Shown here piece after piece: positions 34,552 through 43,446 of a DNA stretch of 64,000 bases. The notes beneath the pieces are model-generated. The model saw only the letters and a list, made by a program, of their open reading frames with translations. It did not search any database and had not been told where the DNA came from. A program made the position numbers and the translations under genes. Positions within the stretch are counted from its first letter, which is position 1; each line of letters opens with the position of its first letter. Source of the stretch: Ensifer adhaerens (GTDB lineage Bacteria > Pseudomonadota > Alphaproteobacteria > Rhizobiales > Rhizobiaceae); NCBI RefSeq assembly GCF_020035535.1, contig NZ_CP083349.1, positions 1,798,001 through 1,862,000 of the forward strand, in the 5' to 3' direction.

Positions 34552-35349
34552 CTAGCGGCCGCAGGCATCAGCGTCGGCCGCCCGCGCGATCGCGATCATT
34601 TCCGGCCGATATTCGAAATGCATCGTGTCGAAGTGGTACCAGCGTCCGCCCCAGATGAAGCCGTGTTTCTCGAAGGTCTCGACAATAGGGAGCGGATAGC
34701 GGTTGCGATAGCCCGGTGCACCCTTGCTCTTCCCGGTCCAGCGCCAGTAATCCGCAAAACCCGTGTTGAGATCGATAGCTGCGCCGAAGCTGTGGACCGA
34801 TAGCGTGGTAGCGCCCGCAATTGGCCGCCAGTTGAAGGTGCCGGCACTTGGGCTGAGATAGCGCTTGAGTGCAGCATGGTGCGAGAGATCCGCAGCCACG
34901 GCCTTCAGCGCCGCCGCGGCTCCGTGCCTCCTCGTCACCGGCAGCCGTTGGCCGAACCAGTCGACGGTAACGAGATCCTGCCGGACGACCGCAGCGCTAC
35001 CGCCGTAGAGCCGTTTCATCAGTGCTTCGCTGCGTATCCGCCCGGGGTCGAAATCGACGGCCGGCGGCCTTGCGCAGGCGCCCAGCGGATAGGTCTGCAA
35101 CAGGCTGTCCTCGATATCCGCCGCGGCCAGCTTTTCGGCATGGCTCTTCGTCCTGCCGTCGTCGATGACAACAGCGGGGACGCCATCCCGAAGAACCAGG
35201 GTGTTACCATCGATCCGCTCGATCGCATCCGGGTAGGCTGCAGCCAGCAGGCCCAGCTTCTCCGATAGCGACGGATCGGCGGCTACAGCCCTGCCGGCCA
35301 GGAAACCGAGCAGGAGTGCACCTGTCAGAGCATTCCGCTGCACCCTCAC
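34552..35349 (-). CDS. M15-family peptidase (D-Ala-D-Ala carboxypeptidase-like)
   Basis: A 265-residue exported protein with a signal peptide (ALTGALLLGFLAGRAVAA). The C-terminal half carries the zinc-binding pattern of M15 peptidases: SVHSFGAAIDLN (His and Asp) and MHFEYRPE (second His), with the GFIWGGRWYHFDTMHFEY end region typical of M15_4 enzymes (landmarks WGGRWYHFD). Such enzymes trim peptidoglycan stem peptides or act as endolysin-like hydrolases. The first ~110 residues are family-specific. It lies 48 bp downstream of the stop-to-start junction with the flavoprotein gene on the same strand, though it is transcribed first relative to no other gene. Confidence 0.82.
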   Translation of the reverse strand: MRVQRNALTGALLLGFLAGRAVAADPSLSEKLGLLAAAYPDAIERIDGNTLVLRDGVPAVVIDDGRTKSHAEKLAAADIEDSLLQTYPLGACARPPAVDFDPGRIRSEALMKRLYGGSAAVVRQDLVTVDWFGQRLPVTRRHGAAAALKAVAADLSHHAALKRYLSPSAGTFNWRPIAGATTLSVHSFGAAIDLNTGFADYWRWTGKSKGAPGYRNRYPLPIVETFEKHGFIWGGRWYHFDTMHFEYRPEMIAIARAADADACGR

Positions 35350-35397
35350 CTCCGCCCGTGTGCTTCGCTGACCGTGCCGGTCAGCCCGGACGGCAGC

Positions 35398-36006
35398 CTA
35401 CCACATGGTCTTGGCGGCGCGCTCCGGCCATTCGCGATCGTAGGTGTCGCGATCGAAATCCGCCTTGGCGGCCTTCAGCAGGGTGCCGGGCGTCGGCAGC
35501 AGGGCCGGATCGAGGAAGCGTTTGGGGTTCCAGAGCTGCGCCCGCATCACCGCGCGAGCGCACTGGAAATAGACCTCGCCGATCGTCACGACGATGACGC
35601 TGCGCGGGTGTTTGCCGTCGACCTCGAAGCTGTCGGTAAGCGCCGGATCGATGCTGAGGACCGCGGTACCGTTGATACGCATCGTCGTATTCGAGCCAGG
35701 AATCAGGAACATCAGCGCCACGCGCGGATCGCGCACGATATTGGCGAGCGAATCGACGCGGTTGTTGCCGCGCCAGTCGGGAAGCAACACCGTGCTGTCA
35801 TCGGCGATCCGAACCACGCAATCGTCGTCGCCGCGCGGCGAACAGTCGAGCCCCTCCGGCCCGACGGTCGCGAGCGCGCAGAAGGGCGAAGCCTCGATCA
35901 TCAGCCGATATTCCGCCGTCAGCGTCTTGGTGACCTTTGCCACCGAAGCTTCGCTGACACCGCCATAGAGCGCGTTGAGTTCCTCGACCGAGGTGATGAC
36001 CGACAT
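35398..36006 (-). CDS. Pyridoxamine 5'-phosphate oxidase-family flavoprotein
   Basis: A 202-residue protein of the PNPOx-like split-barrel family, probably binding FMN. Typical segments are SPFCALATVGPEGLDCSPRGD near the N-terminus (landmarks FCALATVGPEG), LLPDWRGNNRVDSLANIVRDPRVALMFLIPG in the middle (landmark DWRGNNRVDS) and the C-terminal QCARAVMRAQLW. The ATG at 36006 has GGAGGA at good spacing; a TTG four codons earlier is less likely. The substrate is unknown. It is upstream of the M15 peptidase gene and may be co-transcribed with it. Confidence 0.82.
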   Translation of the reverse strand: MSVITSVEELNALYGGVSEASVAKVTKTLTAEYRLMIEASPFCALATVGPEGLDCSPRGDDDCVVRIADDSTVLLPDWRGNNRVDSLANIVRDPRVALMFLIPGSNTTMRINGTAVLSIDPALTDSFEVDGKHPRSVIVVTIGEVYFQCARAVMRAQLWNPKRFLDPALLPTPGTLLKAAKADFDRDTYDREWPERAAKTMW

Positions 36007-36133
36007 GCCGTCCTCCAATACCGAAAGATCTCCGGATCATGGTAGGGCGCGGATTGCGCGGGGGTTCCGGAGGCTAATGCGACCCTTTCGACCGATAGCA
36101 TGACAGTCTGATGACGGCAGCAACGAAAAAGTG

Positions 36134-37042
36134 TCAGGCGGCGGCTTTTTGATCTTCCGCGTGTATGAAGGCATTGATCCGCGCGATGACCGGAGCGGCC
36201 GATACGATACGTCGGTGGCCGAAGCCGTTTGCCCAATGCATCTCGACATTCGGCCCCGCCGCGGCGTAGCGGCGGGCGTGATCGGCCGCGACCTCCTTGT
36301 CGTCCTCGGCATGGATGATCAGCGTCGGCACGGCGAGAACGCCGATAATCCGCGCGGCGTCGAACTCCTCGATGCGTCGGCCGGAAAGACGCTCGACAAC
36401 CCCTTCGAAGGCGGCCTGCGTCTTAGGCGCCAACCGAAGAATTTTGCCGAAGCCTTTGAAAAGCCAGGTCATCTCGCTCGGCGCGCCGATCAGCACCAGC
36501 TTCCGCGCCACATGGCTGCGCACGTCGCAGACGATGCCGCCGGCTGCACAGGCAAGGCTCGCGCCGCCGAAGGAATGCCCGGCGCAGACGTCGAAATTGC
36601 CGAAATGCCGCCAGGCAGCATCGATCGCCCTCACCGCGGCCGGCATGGTGAGCGTTCGCCCGGGCGAGCCGCCATGACCCGGCCAGTCGAGCGTCACCAC
36701 CTCGGCTCCCCCTTTGACCAGACCGTCGATCATCGCCGCCAGATAGTCGCTTCGCGATCCCCAACCGTGCACGAGCAAAATGCGCTTGGCATTCGCCGCC
36801 CCATGCGGCGCCGCGAACTGCCGCGCCAGCACCCAGCCGCCGGCATAGGACAGCGTCACCGGCTTCGCCCTGGCGATCACTGGTTCCGCCGCGGCAAGCG
36901 CTGCCTTCTCCTTGGCGTTCCTGGGCTTGCGCCCGGGCGTGACGCTGAAGAGCTTGAAGGCGAGGTTGCCGGCGGCCTCTGGCGAGAACGCGGCCACGCC
37001 TTTCAGCGCGTGGCGGATGACCTTGATCGCAAAGGATGCCAT
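36134..37042 (-). CDS. Alpha/beta hydrolase
   Basis: A 302-residue serine hydrolase. The oxyanion-hole HGWG (LLVHGWGSRSDY), the nucleophile elbow GHSFGG, an acid in HAEDDKEV and a terminal catalytic His in GFGHRRI are all visible. There is no signal peptide. It is divergent from a MarR-family regulator, and the 17-bp gap together with the regulator start carries two palindromic operators. Repression by that regulator is therefore likely, and the substrate may be the regulator's ligand, probably an aromatic or lipophilic ester. Confidence 0.88.
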   Translation of the reverse strand: MASFAIKVIRHALKGVAAFSPEAAGNLAFKLFSVTPGRKPRNAKEKAALAAAEPVIARAKPVTLSYAGGWVLARQFAAPHGAANAKRILLVHGWGSRSDYLAAMIDGLVKGGAEVVTLDWPGHGGSPGRTLTMPAAVRAIDAAWRHFGNFDVCAGHSFGGASLACAAGGIVCDVRSHVARKLVLIGAPSEMTWLFKGFGKILRLAPKTQAAFEGVVERLSGRRIEEFDAARIIGVLAVPTLIIHAEDDKEVAADHARRYAAAGPNVEMHWANGFGHRRIVSAAPVIARINAFIHAEDQKAAA

Positions 37043-37056
37043 AGTGGGAATCTCTT

Positions 37057-37097
37057 ATTATGTTCAATGCTGAACATAATTGTACAACGTTGAACAA
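37057..37097. promoter_or_regulatory. Two 16-bp palindromic operators 20 bp apart
   Basis: TGTTCAATGCTGAACA at 37061-37076 and TGTACAACGTTGAACA at 37081-37096 share the pattern TGTnCAAnGnTGAACA. The first extends to a 10-bp arm palindrome, 37057-37080. Their start-to-start distance is exactly 20 bp, about two helical turns, so two dimers could bind one face of the DNA. They lie between the hydrolase start and the regulator start and overlap the regulator's upstream ATG. Confidence 0.75.
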
Positions 37098-37572
37098 AAA
37101 TCAAGTGACGAGCGAACACCATTTTCCCTGGGATCATCCCCGTTTCCGCAGTTGGATCGCCGTGGCGCGTGCCTGCCAGCTCATGCAGCAGACCTTGACG
37201 CGCGAGATCGCCCATCTCGACATCAAGCCGCCGCATCTCGACATCCTGATCAACCTCTATCGGTTCGATGGCATCTCGCAGCAGGAACTGGCCCGCAAGC
37301 TGCTGGTCGGCCGCTCCAACATGAGCATGCTGCTGCCGCAGCTGGAAAAGCGCGGGCTGATCCTGCGCCGCGGTGACGAGAAGGATAAGCGCGTGCTGCG
37401 TCTCTCACTGACGCCGGAAGGCCGCACGCTGACCGAAGCCGCCATGGAGATCCACACGGGGCTTATCGAAAAATCGATGGTGGGCGCACCGATCGAGGAA
37501 TGCATGATCGTCGCCCAATCCATGGAGCGACTGATCGGCATCCTGCTCAAGGAAGAAGACGAACTGGCCTGA
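37060..37572 (+). CDS. MarR-family transcriptional regulator
   Basis: A winged-helix regulator of 170 residues if started at ATG 37060, or 155 from GTG 37105. The core is typical: LDILINLYRFDGISQQELARKLLVGRSNMSMLLPQLEKRGLI (residues ~60-101, landmarks ISQQELARKL and GRSNMSMLL) and the DEKDKRVLRLSLTPEGR wing. The upstream start lies inside an operator palindrome, so GTG 37105 may be the true start, although its ribosome-binding site is poor. It is divergent from an alpha/beta hydrolase gene and most likely represses both itself and that gene. Confidence 0.9.
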   Translation: MFNAEHNCTTLNKNQVTSEHHFPWDHPRFRSWIAVARACQLMQQTLTREIAHLDIKPPHLDILINLYRFDGISQQELARKLLVGRSNMSMLLPQLEKRGLILRRGDEKDKRVLRLSLTPEGRTLTEAAMEIHTGLIEKSMVGAPIEECMIVAQSMERLIGILLKEEDELA

Positions 37573-37631
37573 CGACCGGACCCTGAATGCTTCGCCCTTG
37601 CGCGGCTAAGAGAGCGCGCGGTCCCTGGCGG

Positions 37632-38006
37632 TCAGCGTGGCTTCTCGGCCTTGTCACGCGACATGCCCTTGTCAGCGAGTTCCTGTTCGTAAGTTGCGAA
37701 CAGCTCTGCGCCCTTCTCGCCAAGTTCCCGCAGATAGCTCCAGGTGAAAATGCCGGTGTCATGAAAATCGTCGAAGCCAATGCGCACCGCATAGTTGCCG
37801 GTCGGCTGCATCGAGATGATCTGCACATTGCGCTTTCCTGGCACCGTGACCCGCTGGCCAGGCCCGTGGCCCTGCACTTCGGCGGACGGAGAAAGCACGC
37901 GCAGCATCTCCGCCGAGAGATCGAAGGAAGCGCCATCGTTGAAGGTGACGACGAGCCGATGGCGATCCTTGGAGACGCGCAGCTCCGTCGGCCAGATTTC
38001 ACTCAT
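37632..38006 (-). CDS. DUF971 protein (gamma-butyrobetaine hydroxylase-like N-terminal domain)
   Basis: A 124-residue protein starting MSEIWPTELRVSKD at 38006; the frame stays open 80 codons upstream without protein-like sequence. It is a single DUF971 domain, with conserved LRVLSPSAEVQGHG, YAVRIGFDDFHDTGIFTW and LRELG segments (landmarks FDDFHDTGIF). The family is found free or at the N-terminus of gamma-butyrobetaine hydroxylases and is sometimes linked to iron-sulfur assembly. It is divergent from moaA, a radical SAM enzyme with two Fe-S clusters, which fits that link but does not prove it. Confidence 0.85.
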   Translation of the reverse strand: MSEIWPTELRVSKDRHRLVVTFNDGASFDLSAEMLRVLSPSAEVQGHGPGQRVTVPGKRNVQIISMQPTGNYAVRIGFDDFHDTGIFTWSYLRELGEKGAELFATYEQELADKGMSRDKAEKPR

Positions 38007-38212
38007 GTTGCCTGCTCCTGTTTCTGGGCTGCAAAGGCAGTGCCTTGTTTCGCCGCTTATTTCACCTTCAAACCGATTCCGGCCCAAGGATAAAGTGACG
38101 CACTGCCCTGCGGCGCGAATTACCTGTCTGATCCGATCAACACTTTGCGACAGTATGCGCCTTGACGCGACCATTCGGAGCAACGACATTGAAAGGGCTG
38201 GGAGAAAGACGC

Positions 38213-39262
38213 TTGAACACAGCCACGATAGACAGGATCGGTGCACGACCGATCGAGCAGAGAGCCGCTCCGATGATCGACCCCTTCGGGCGGGCGATCA
38301 CCTATCTGCGCGTGTCCGTCACCGACCGCTGCGATTTCCGCTGCACCTATTGCATGGCGGAGCATATGACCTTCCTTCCGAAGAAGGATCTGCTGACGCT
38401 CGAAGAATTGCAGCGGCTCTGTTCCGCCTTCATCGAAAAGGGCGTGCGCAAGCTGCGTCTCACGGGCGGAGAACCGCTGGTGCGCAAGAACATCATGTTT
38501 CTGGTGCGCGAACTCGGCAAGGAGATCGAGGCCGGCCGTCTCGACGAGCTGACGCTGACGACCAACGGCTCGCAGCTTTCGAAATATGCCTCAGAACTCG
38601 CCGACTGCGGCGTCAAGCGCATCAACGTTTCGCTCGACACGCTCGATCCGGCAAAGTTCCATCAGATCACCCGCTGGGGCGACCTCTCCAAGGTCATGGA
38701 AGGCATCGATGCGGCTCAGGCCGCCGGCCTAAAGGTCAAGATCAACGCGGTCGCGCTGAAGGGTTTCAACGACCAGGAGATCCCGGATCTCATGCGCTGG
38801 GCCCACGGCCGCGGCATGGACCTGACGCTGATCGAAACCATGCCGATGGGCGAGATCGAGGAAGACCGCACCGACCATTACATGCCGCTCTCGGAAATGC
38901 GCCGGCAGCTGGAAGAACAGTTCACCTTCTCGGACATTCCCTATCGCACCGGCGGCCCTGCCCGCTATCTCGAGGTTGCGGAGACCGGCGGTCGCCTCGG
39001 CCTCATCACGCCGATGACGCACAATTTCTGCGAAAGCTGCAACCGCGTGCGCCTCACTTGCACCGGCACGCTCTACATGTGCCTCGGCCAGAACGACGCC
39101 GCCGACCTCAGGACGGCGCTGCGCGCCTCCGAAGACGACGCCTATCTCAGCCAGGTGATCGACGAGGCGATCGGCCGCAAGCCGAAGGGCCATGACTTCA
39201 TCATCGACCGCGAGCACAACCGCCCCGCCGTCGCCCGCCACATGAGCGTCACCGGCGGCTGA
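38213..39262 (+). CDS. moaA: GTP 3',8-cyclase (molybdenum cofactor step 1)
   Basis: A 349-residue radical SAM enzyme that, with MoaC, turns GTP into cyclic pyranopterin monophosphate. The N-terminal cluster motif CDFRCTYC (CxxxCxxC) and the C-terminal cluster [13 protein letters not shown] are intact, and the protein ends in the conserved Gly-Gly. I chose TTG 38213 (GGGAG upstream) because it gives the family length; ATG 38273 (MIDPFGRAI) and an upstream TTG at 38162 are alternatives. mobA and mobB of the same pathway lie about 4 kb downstream, beyond the chemoreceptor and DMT transporter genes. Confidence 0.95.
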   Translation: MNTATIDRIGARPIEQRAAPMIDPFGRAITYLRVSVTDRCDFRCTYCMAEHMTFLPKKDLLTLEELQRLCSAFIEKGVRKLRLTGGEPLVRKNIMFLVRELGKEIEAGRLDELTLTTNGSQLSKYASELADCGVKRINVSLDTLDPAKFHQITRWGDLSKVMEGIDAAQAAGLKVKINAVALKGFNDQEIPDLMRWAHGRGMDLTLIETMPMGEIEEDRTDHYMPLSEMRRQLEEQFTFSDIPYRTGGPARYLEVAETGGRLGLITPMTHNFCESCNRVRLTCTGTLYMCLGQNDAADLRTALRASEDDAYLSQVIDEAIGRKPKGHDFIIDREHNRPAVARHMSVTGG

Positions 39263-39284
39263 TCTTCCGTTTTTCTGAGCAAGA

Positions 39285-39520
39285 TGGCTTGCCGGCAGGC
39301 GGCCCCTCTTCCGCCTGCCGGCACCTTCTCCCTCATCAGGGGAGAATCGTGAGGAGAAATCTTCGTCCCCCTCACGGTATTCGCATGGATATCCAGAGAG
39401 CCCGGCCGCGACCGCGGCGGAGATCGAAGGTCTCCCGCCGCAGGCATCTCTCCGCCTTTGGCGGAAGGGGCAAGGAAGGGAAGCCATCCGGGCCGGCAAC
39501 CAGTGTCCGCCGGGCCGGAT
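39285..39520. repeat. Intergenic palindromic repeat (RIME-like)
   Basis: Between moaA and the chemoreceptor gene are inverted segments typical of dispersed rhizobial intergenic repeats: GCCGGCAGGCGG / CCGCCTGCCGGC (39290-39322), CTCCCTCATCAGGGGAG (39328-39345), and CTCTCCGCCTTTGGCGGAAGGGG (39447-39470). The composition and motifs resemble the Rhizobium-specific intergenic mosaic element. I judge this from pattern only; other copies are not in the window. Confidence 0.5.
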
Positions 39521-39530
39521 GCACTGACGT

Positions 39531-42074
39531 TCAAGCCGCGTAGCTGCGACGGCCCTGCGCCTGCGCGCCGATGCCATCTGTACCGGTGCGGAAGCGCTCG
39601 ATCTTCTCGTTGAGCATCTCCACCTGCCGGCGCAGCCCATGGATCTCGGCGGTGTTCTCCTCGACCATCGCGGCATTCTGCTGGGTGATCAGTTCGACCT
39701 CGTGCACGGCCGAGTTCACCTCGTTGAGGCCGGTATACTGATCGGCGGCCGATGCTTCGATGTTGCTGACGAGATCGTGGATGGTGGTGATATGGCTGTT
39801 GATGACGGTGAGCGCATCCCCGGTCTCCTGCACGAGGGCCACGCCGCTTCTCACCTGGGCCGAGCTTTCGGAGATCAGACCTTTGATCTCGCGGGCCGCC
39901 CCTGCGCAACGCTGGGCAAGCTCGCGCACTTCCTGTGCCACCACGGCAAAGCCGCGTCCGGCCTCGCCTGCCCGCGCCGCCTCGACGCCGGCATTCAGCG
40001 CCAGGAGGTTGGTCTGGAAGGCGATCTCGTCGATGACGCCGATGATCGTGCTGATCTTTTCGGAGGAACGGTTGATCTCCGCCATCGCGTCGATCGCCTT
40101 GGCAACCACCTGGCCGGAATGCTTGGCGTAGGAATTGGTCTCGCCGACTGAGACGGTCGTCTTGCGCGCGCTTTCCGCGGTGGCCCGGACGATCTCCGTC
40201 AGTTGCCGAAGCGCCCGCGAGCTTTCCTCAAGTGCTGCCGCCTGTTGCTCGGTGCGCCGGGCCAGATCGTCGGCCGAGGCCGCGAGGTTGCCGGTGCCGC
40301 CGGTGATCTCGCCGGTCACGACACGCACGTCGGCAAGCGTTGCGCGCAGCGCCTCGACGGCGTTGTTATAGGTGCGCGCCATGATCACGTAGTCGGCCGG
40401 CAGGTCTTCGGCCATGCCTTCCTCGAGGTTGCCGTCGGCCAATGCGGCAAGAACGTCCGAAAGGGCATTCAACGCCTGCATCTGCTCAGCCTCGACCCGG
40501 GCGCGTTCGGCCGCGCGGCGTGCTTCCTCTTCGGCCGAAAGCGCACGTGCCGCTTCCGCCTCGCGCCCCAGCCGCACGTTTTCGACCGCATTGTCGCGGA
40601 AGACGGCAACCGAGCGCACCATGTCGCCGATCTCGTCGCCGCGGTTGCGGCCCTCGATGGCGACGTCGAGATCGCCGCTGGCAAGCCGCGTCATCGTTTC
40701 GGTCACGCGCTTCAGCGGGCCACGCAGGGTTTCAACCAGCATCAGGCCACCGATGATGGCAAGCAGCGTACCGGCAATCATCGCGACGATCGAAACATCG
40801 GCCGAGCGCTGGCTGTCGACCTTGCCGGCCTCCTGCGCGCTGCTGACGAAGCTTTCAAGCGTCGTGCTGGCGGTGGCGACAAGCACCGAGGCTTCCGCCT
40901 TGGCGGCCTGCCAGCGACCGCCGACGTCGATCAGGGCTGCGGTGCCCTTGTCGATATTGTCGAGCGAAGGTCCGAGATTCGCAGGCAGATCACGGAGCGC
41001 CGCGTTCTTCCCACCGAGTTCGCCGAGCTTGGCCGCCGTTTCGCGAACCGCCTGGATGTCGGCCATGACCGGCTCGCGGCCGGCCGCATCGAGCTTGCGG
41101 TGCAGTTCGCTGATATGCAGTCGGGTACTGTCGAGCCCCTTGAAGGTATCGCCCATCAGCGCGATCAGGGTCTTCAGTTGTGAAATCTCGGCATCCATGC
41201 CGACGAAGCGCTTGGCCGCCGTATCCGAGTTCTTGGCCGCTTCCTTGGCGAAATCCGCCTCGTATTTCGAGAACTTGCTGAGGATCGGCACGAGCGCGTT
41301 CTTCTTTGCCTCGCTGTCTTCGGCGCCGGAAAGGATCGCCTGAACCTTGAGCGCCTGTTCCTTCACTTCCGCGATCGGCGCCTGCACCTTTTCCGAGGCG
41401 ATCTTCTCCGCCTCTTCGATCTGCTTCAGGAGATGCGGCAGCAGCTTGTTCGCCTGGTCGATCTTGGCCTCGGGGTTGACGGCCATGGTCACCGGCAGGC
41501 GAAACTTCTTGATGCGCTCGGCCAGGCCCTGATAGGCGGCGGCATCGAAGAGCAGCGCCTTGGCGAAGGCTTCCTTCTCGCCGGATTCCTTGCGGATGAT
41601 GTCGATCTGCTTGTAGGCGCCGTTGCCCTTTTCGGTCATGTCGGCGAGCGCTGCCTCCAGCGATGCCGTCACCTGGTCTCGTTCGAGCTTGGTCGCCCAG
41701 AGCTTTTCCGTCTGGCTGCGCATCGCATCACCTAGCGCTAGCACCGAGGCGATCTCCGCCTTGTCCTGATCGCGCGTCAGCAAGCCGTCGAGCGCCTTCA
41801 CGCCGCTTTCCTGCTCGTCGATCTGGCTCGACAAAGCGGTCCGCGTTTCCTCGCTCGGCGCATCCGAGAAGGCCTGCAGCGCACTGCGCAGCGCCTGGAA
41901 ATCCGAGAGATTGTTGATGGTTTCCCGTGTCACGGTCATGTGACCGTTGAGCGTGCGGGCGGTGAAGAAGCCAATGAGACCAATACCGGCGATCAACGCC
42001 ACCAGTGGAACCACGAAGAGCAGAACCTTGGTGACGATCCGCAAGCGTTGCAGCAGGCGATCGATGAAAGACAT
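39531..42074 (-). CDS. Methyl-accepting chemotaxis protein with very long periplasmic domain
   Basis: An 847-residue chemoreceptor. TM1 is residues ~14-39, an all-helical periplasmic region runs ~40-426, TM2 ~427-448, HAMP ~449-505, and the signalling domain holds the hairpin-tip region IDEIAFQTNLLALNAGVEAARAGEAGRGFAVVAQEVR at ~690-725 (landmarks EIAFQTNLLALN and GRGFAVVA). A second HAMP-like segment around ADGNLEEGMAEDLP precedes it. The ~385-residue periplasmic part is far longer than the usual ~150 and shows no Cache or PAS pattern, which recalls the elongated helical McpZ of S. meliloti. The ligand is unknown. No CheR-binding pentapeptide is seen at the C-terminus. Confidence 0.92.
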   Translation of the reverse strand: MSFIDRLLQRLRIVTKVLLFVVPLVALIAGIGLIGFFTARTLNGHMTVTRETINNLSDFQALRSALQAFSDAPSEETRTALSSQIDEQESGVKALDGLLTRDQDKAEIASVLALGDAMRSQTEKLWATKLERDQVTASLEAALADMTEKGNGAYKQIDIIRKESGEKEAFAKALLFDAAAYQGLAERIKKFRLPVTMAVNPEAKIDQANKLLPHLLKQIEEAEKIASEKVQAPIAEVKEQALKVQAILSGAEDSEAKKNALVPILSKFSKYEADFAKEAAKNSDTAAKRFVGMDAEISQLKTLIALMGDTFKGLDSTRLHISELHRKLDAAGREPVMADIQAVRETAAKLGELGGKNAALRDLPANLGPSLDNIDKGTAALIDVGGRWQAAKAEASVLVATASTTLESFVSSAQEAGKVDSQRSADVSIVAMIAGTLLAIIGGLMLVETLRGPLKRVTETMTRLASGDLDVAIEGRNRGDEIGDMVRSVAVFRDNAVENVRLGREAEAARALSAEEEARRAAERARVEAEQMQALNALSDVLAALADGNLEEGMAEDLPADYVIMARTYNNAVEALRATLADVRVVTGEITGGTGNLAASADDLARRTEQQAAALEESSRALRQLTEIVRATAESARKTTVSVGETNSYAKHSGQVVAKAIDAMAEINRSSEKISTIIGVIDEIAFQTNLLALNAGVEAARAGEAGRGFAVVAQEVRELAQRCAGAAREIKGLISESSAQVRSGVALVQETGDALTVINSHITTIHDLVSNIEASAADQYTGLNEVNSAVHEVELITQQNAAMVEENTAEIHGLRRQVEMLNEKIERFRTGTDGIGAQAQGRRSYAA

Positions 42075-42527
42075 TGCGCACCCCTGATTATTCTTATGGG
42101 AAGCAGGCCCGCGCGGCGGCTTTTCTTGGTGGAAACACCGATGGAACGCTTGCCGTAGGCTCTCCCAAGCCTTGGGCAGACATCCCTGGAATGGCCACCC
42201 TGCAAGGTTTACTGCGGTGCCACCCCGCCGATCGCGTCATGCGAATGGATGCGGAATTGCGGCGACGATAGGCAGCGAAACTTAAGATTCCGCGAATAAG
42301 CTCATGTTCGCCGGCGGTGCTTTATCTGCCAGCCGCAGTCTTCCGGGCAATTGAATTCGCCCGCAGCGGACCGTTCTACTTGCGCTGAAAGAAAAACCGC
42401 CGTCGGGTGCGAACCCGTTTGCACAAGCGGGCAGCCAATGCTTAAACATTGGGCGATCCATCCCGTGGATTCGCCTCCCCATTCGTCGACAGCGTCAACC
42501 GCTTTCCGGCGCCGCAGGACAGCAAGC
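42075..42527. other. 450-bp gap before the DMT transporter gene
   Basis: It separates divergent genes and should hold both promoters. The frame of the transporter gene is open back to 42351, but this part reads as non-coding. I see no convincing RNA structure or repeat. Confidence 0.5.
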
Positions 42528-43436
42528 ATGCAAGCCTCCACCAACTTCCGTGGCATCCTGTTCATGTGCCTGGCGATGGTCACGTTCTCCTGCAACGATG
42601 CCCTGGTCAAATCGGTCACCGGCGCGATGAATGTGGGCCAGATCATCTTCGTGCGCGGACTGCTGACAACGCTGATGGTGGTGCTCGCCGCCTGGCAGTT
42701 TCGGGCCTTCCGGCCGCTCGGCACGCTGATGAAACCGGTGATCCTGCTGCGCATCGCCATGGAGGCGCTCGCCTCGGTCACCTACATCTCGGCCCTCGGC
42801 CAGATCCCGCTCGCCAATGCCTCGGCGATCATGCAGGCCCTACCTCTGGCGGTCACGCTCGGCGCGGCCCTTTTCCTTGGCGAGCCGGTCGGCTGGCGCC
42901 GCTGGACGGCGATCATTGCCGGCTTCATCGGCGTGCTGATCGTGCTCCGGCCCGGTCCCGAGGGTTTCACACCGGCAGCACTCACGGTCGTCGCCTGCGT
43001 CTTCGTGACGGCGACCCGCGATCTCTGTACCCGTCGCATCGGCCACGAGGTGCCCTCGCTTTACATCACCGTGTCGACTTCCCTCGTCACCACCATCGTC
43101 GGCGCCCTCCTCATACAGCCGATGGGCGGCTGGCAGCCGATGTCGGCCACGACCTTCGGTCACATCGCCGCGGCAAGCGTGCTCCTGATGCTCGGCTACC
43201 AGACGATCGTGCTAGCAATGCGCGCCGGCGATATTTCGGTGATCGCGCCCTTCCGCTACACCAGCCTGATCTGGTCGATCGCGATCGGCATCTTCTTCTT
43301 TGCGGAAGTGCCGGATCACTGGATGCTGGTCGGCGTTGCGGTCATCATCGGCTCGGGCCTCTACACCTTCTATCGCGAGACGCTGCGCGGCCGGAAGGCC
43401 GTCGCCCAACGTTCGCTGACCGGCCCGCTGGAATAG
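42528..43436 (+). CDS. DMT-superfamily (EamA) transporter
   Basis: A 302-residue inner-membrane protein with about ten hydrophobic segments and two EamA halves. It starts MQASTNFRGILFMCLAMV (AGGA upstream) and carries IIFVRGLLTTLM and the ALGQIPLANASAIMQALPLAV segment typical of the family (landmark IPLANASAI). Members export metabolites such as S-adenosylmethionine, amino acids or drugs. The substrate is unknown. It lies 10 bp before mobA on the same strand and may be co-transcribed with it, though a molybdenum link is not established. Confidence 0.88.
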   Translation: MQASTNFRGILFMCLAMVTFSCNDALVKSVTGAMNVGQIIFVRGLLTTLMVVLAAWQFRAFRPLGTLMKPVILLRIAMEALASVTYISALGQIPLANASAIMQALPLAVTLGAALFLGEPVGWRRWTAIIAGFIGVLIVLRPGPEGFTPAALTVVACVFVTATRDLCTRRIGHEVPSLYITVSTSLVTTIVGALLIQPMGGWQPMSATTFGHIAAASVLLMLGYQTIVLAMRAGDISVIAPFRYTSLIWSIAIGIFFFAEVPDHWMLVGVAVIIGSGLYTFYRETLRGRKAVAQRSLTGPLE

Positions 43437-43446
43437 GAGCTATCGG

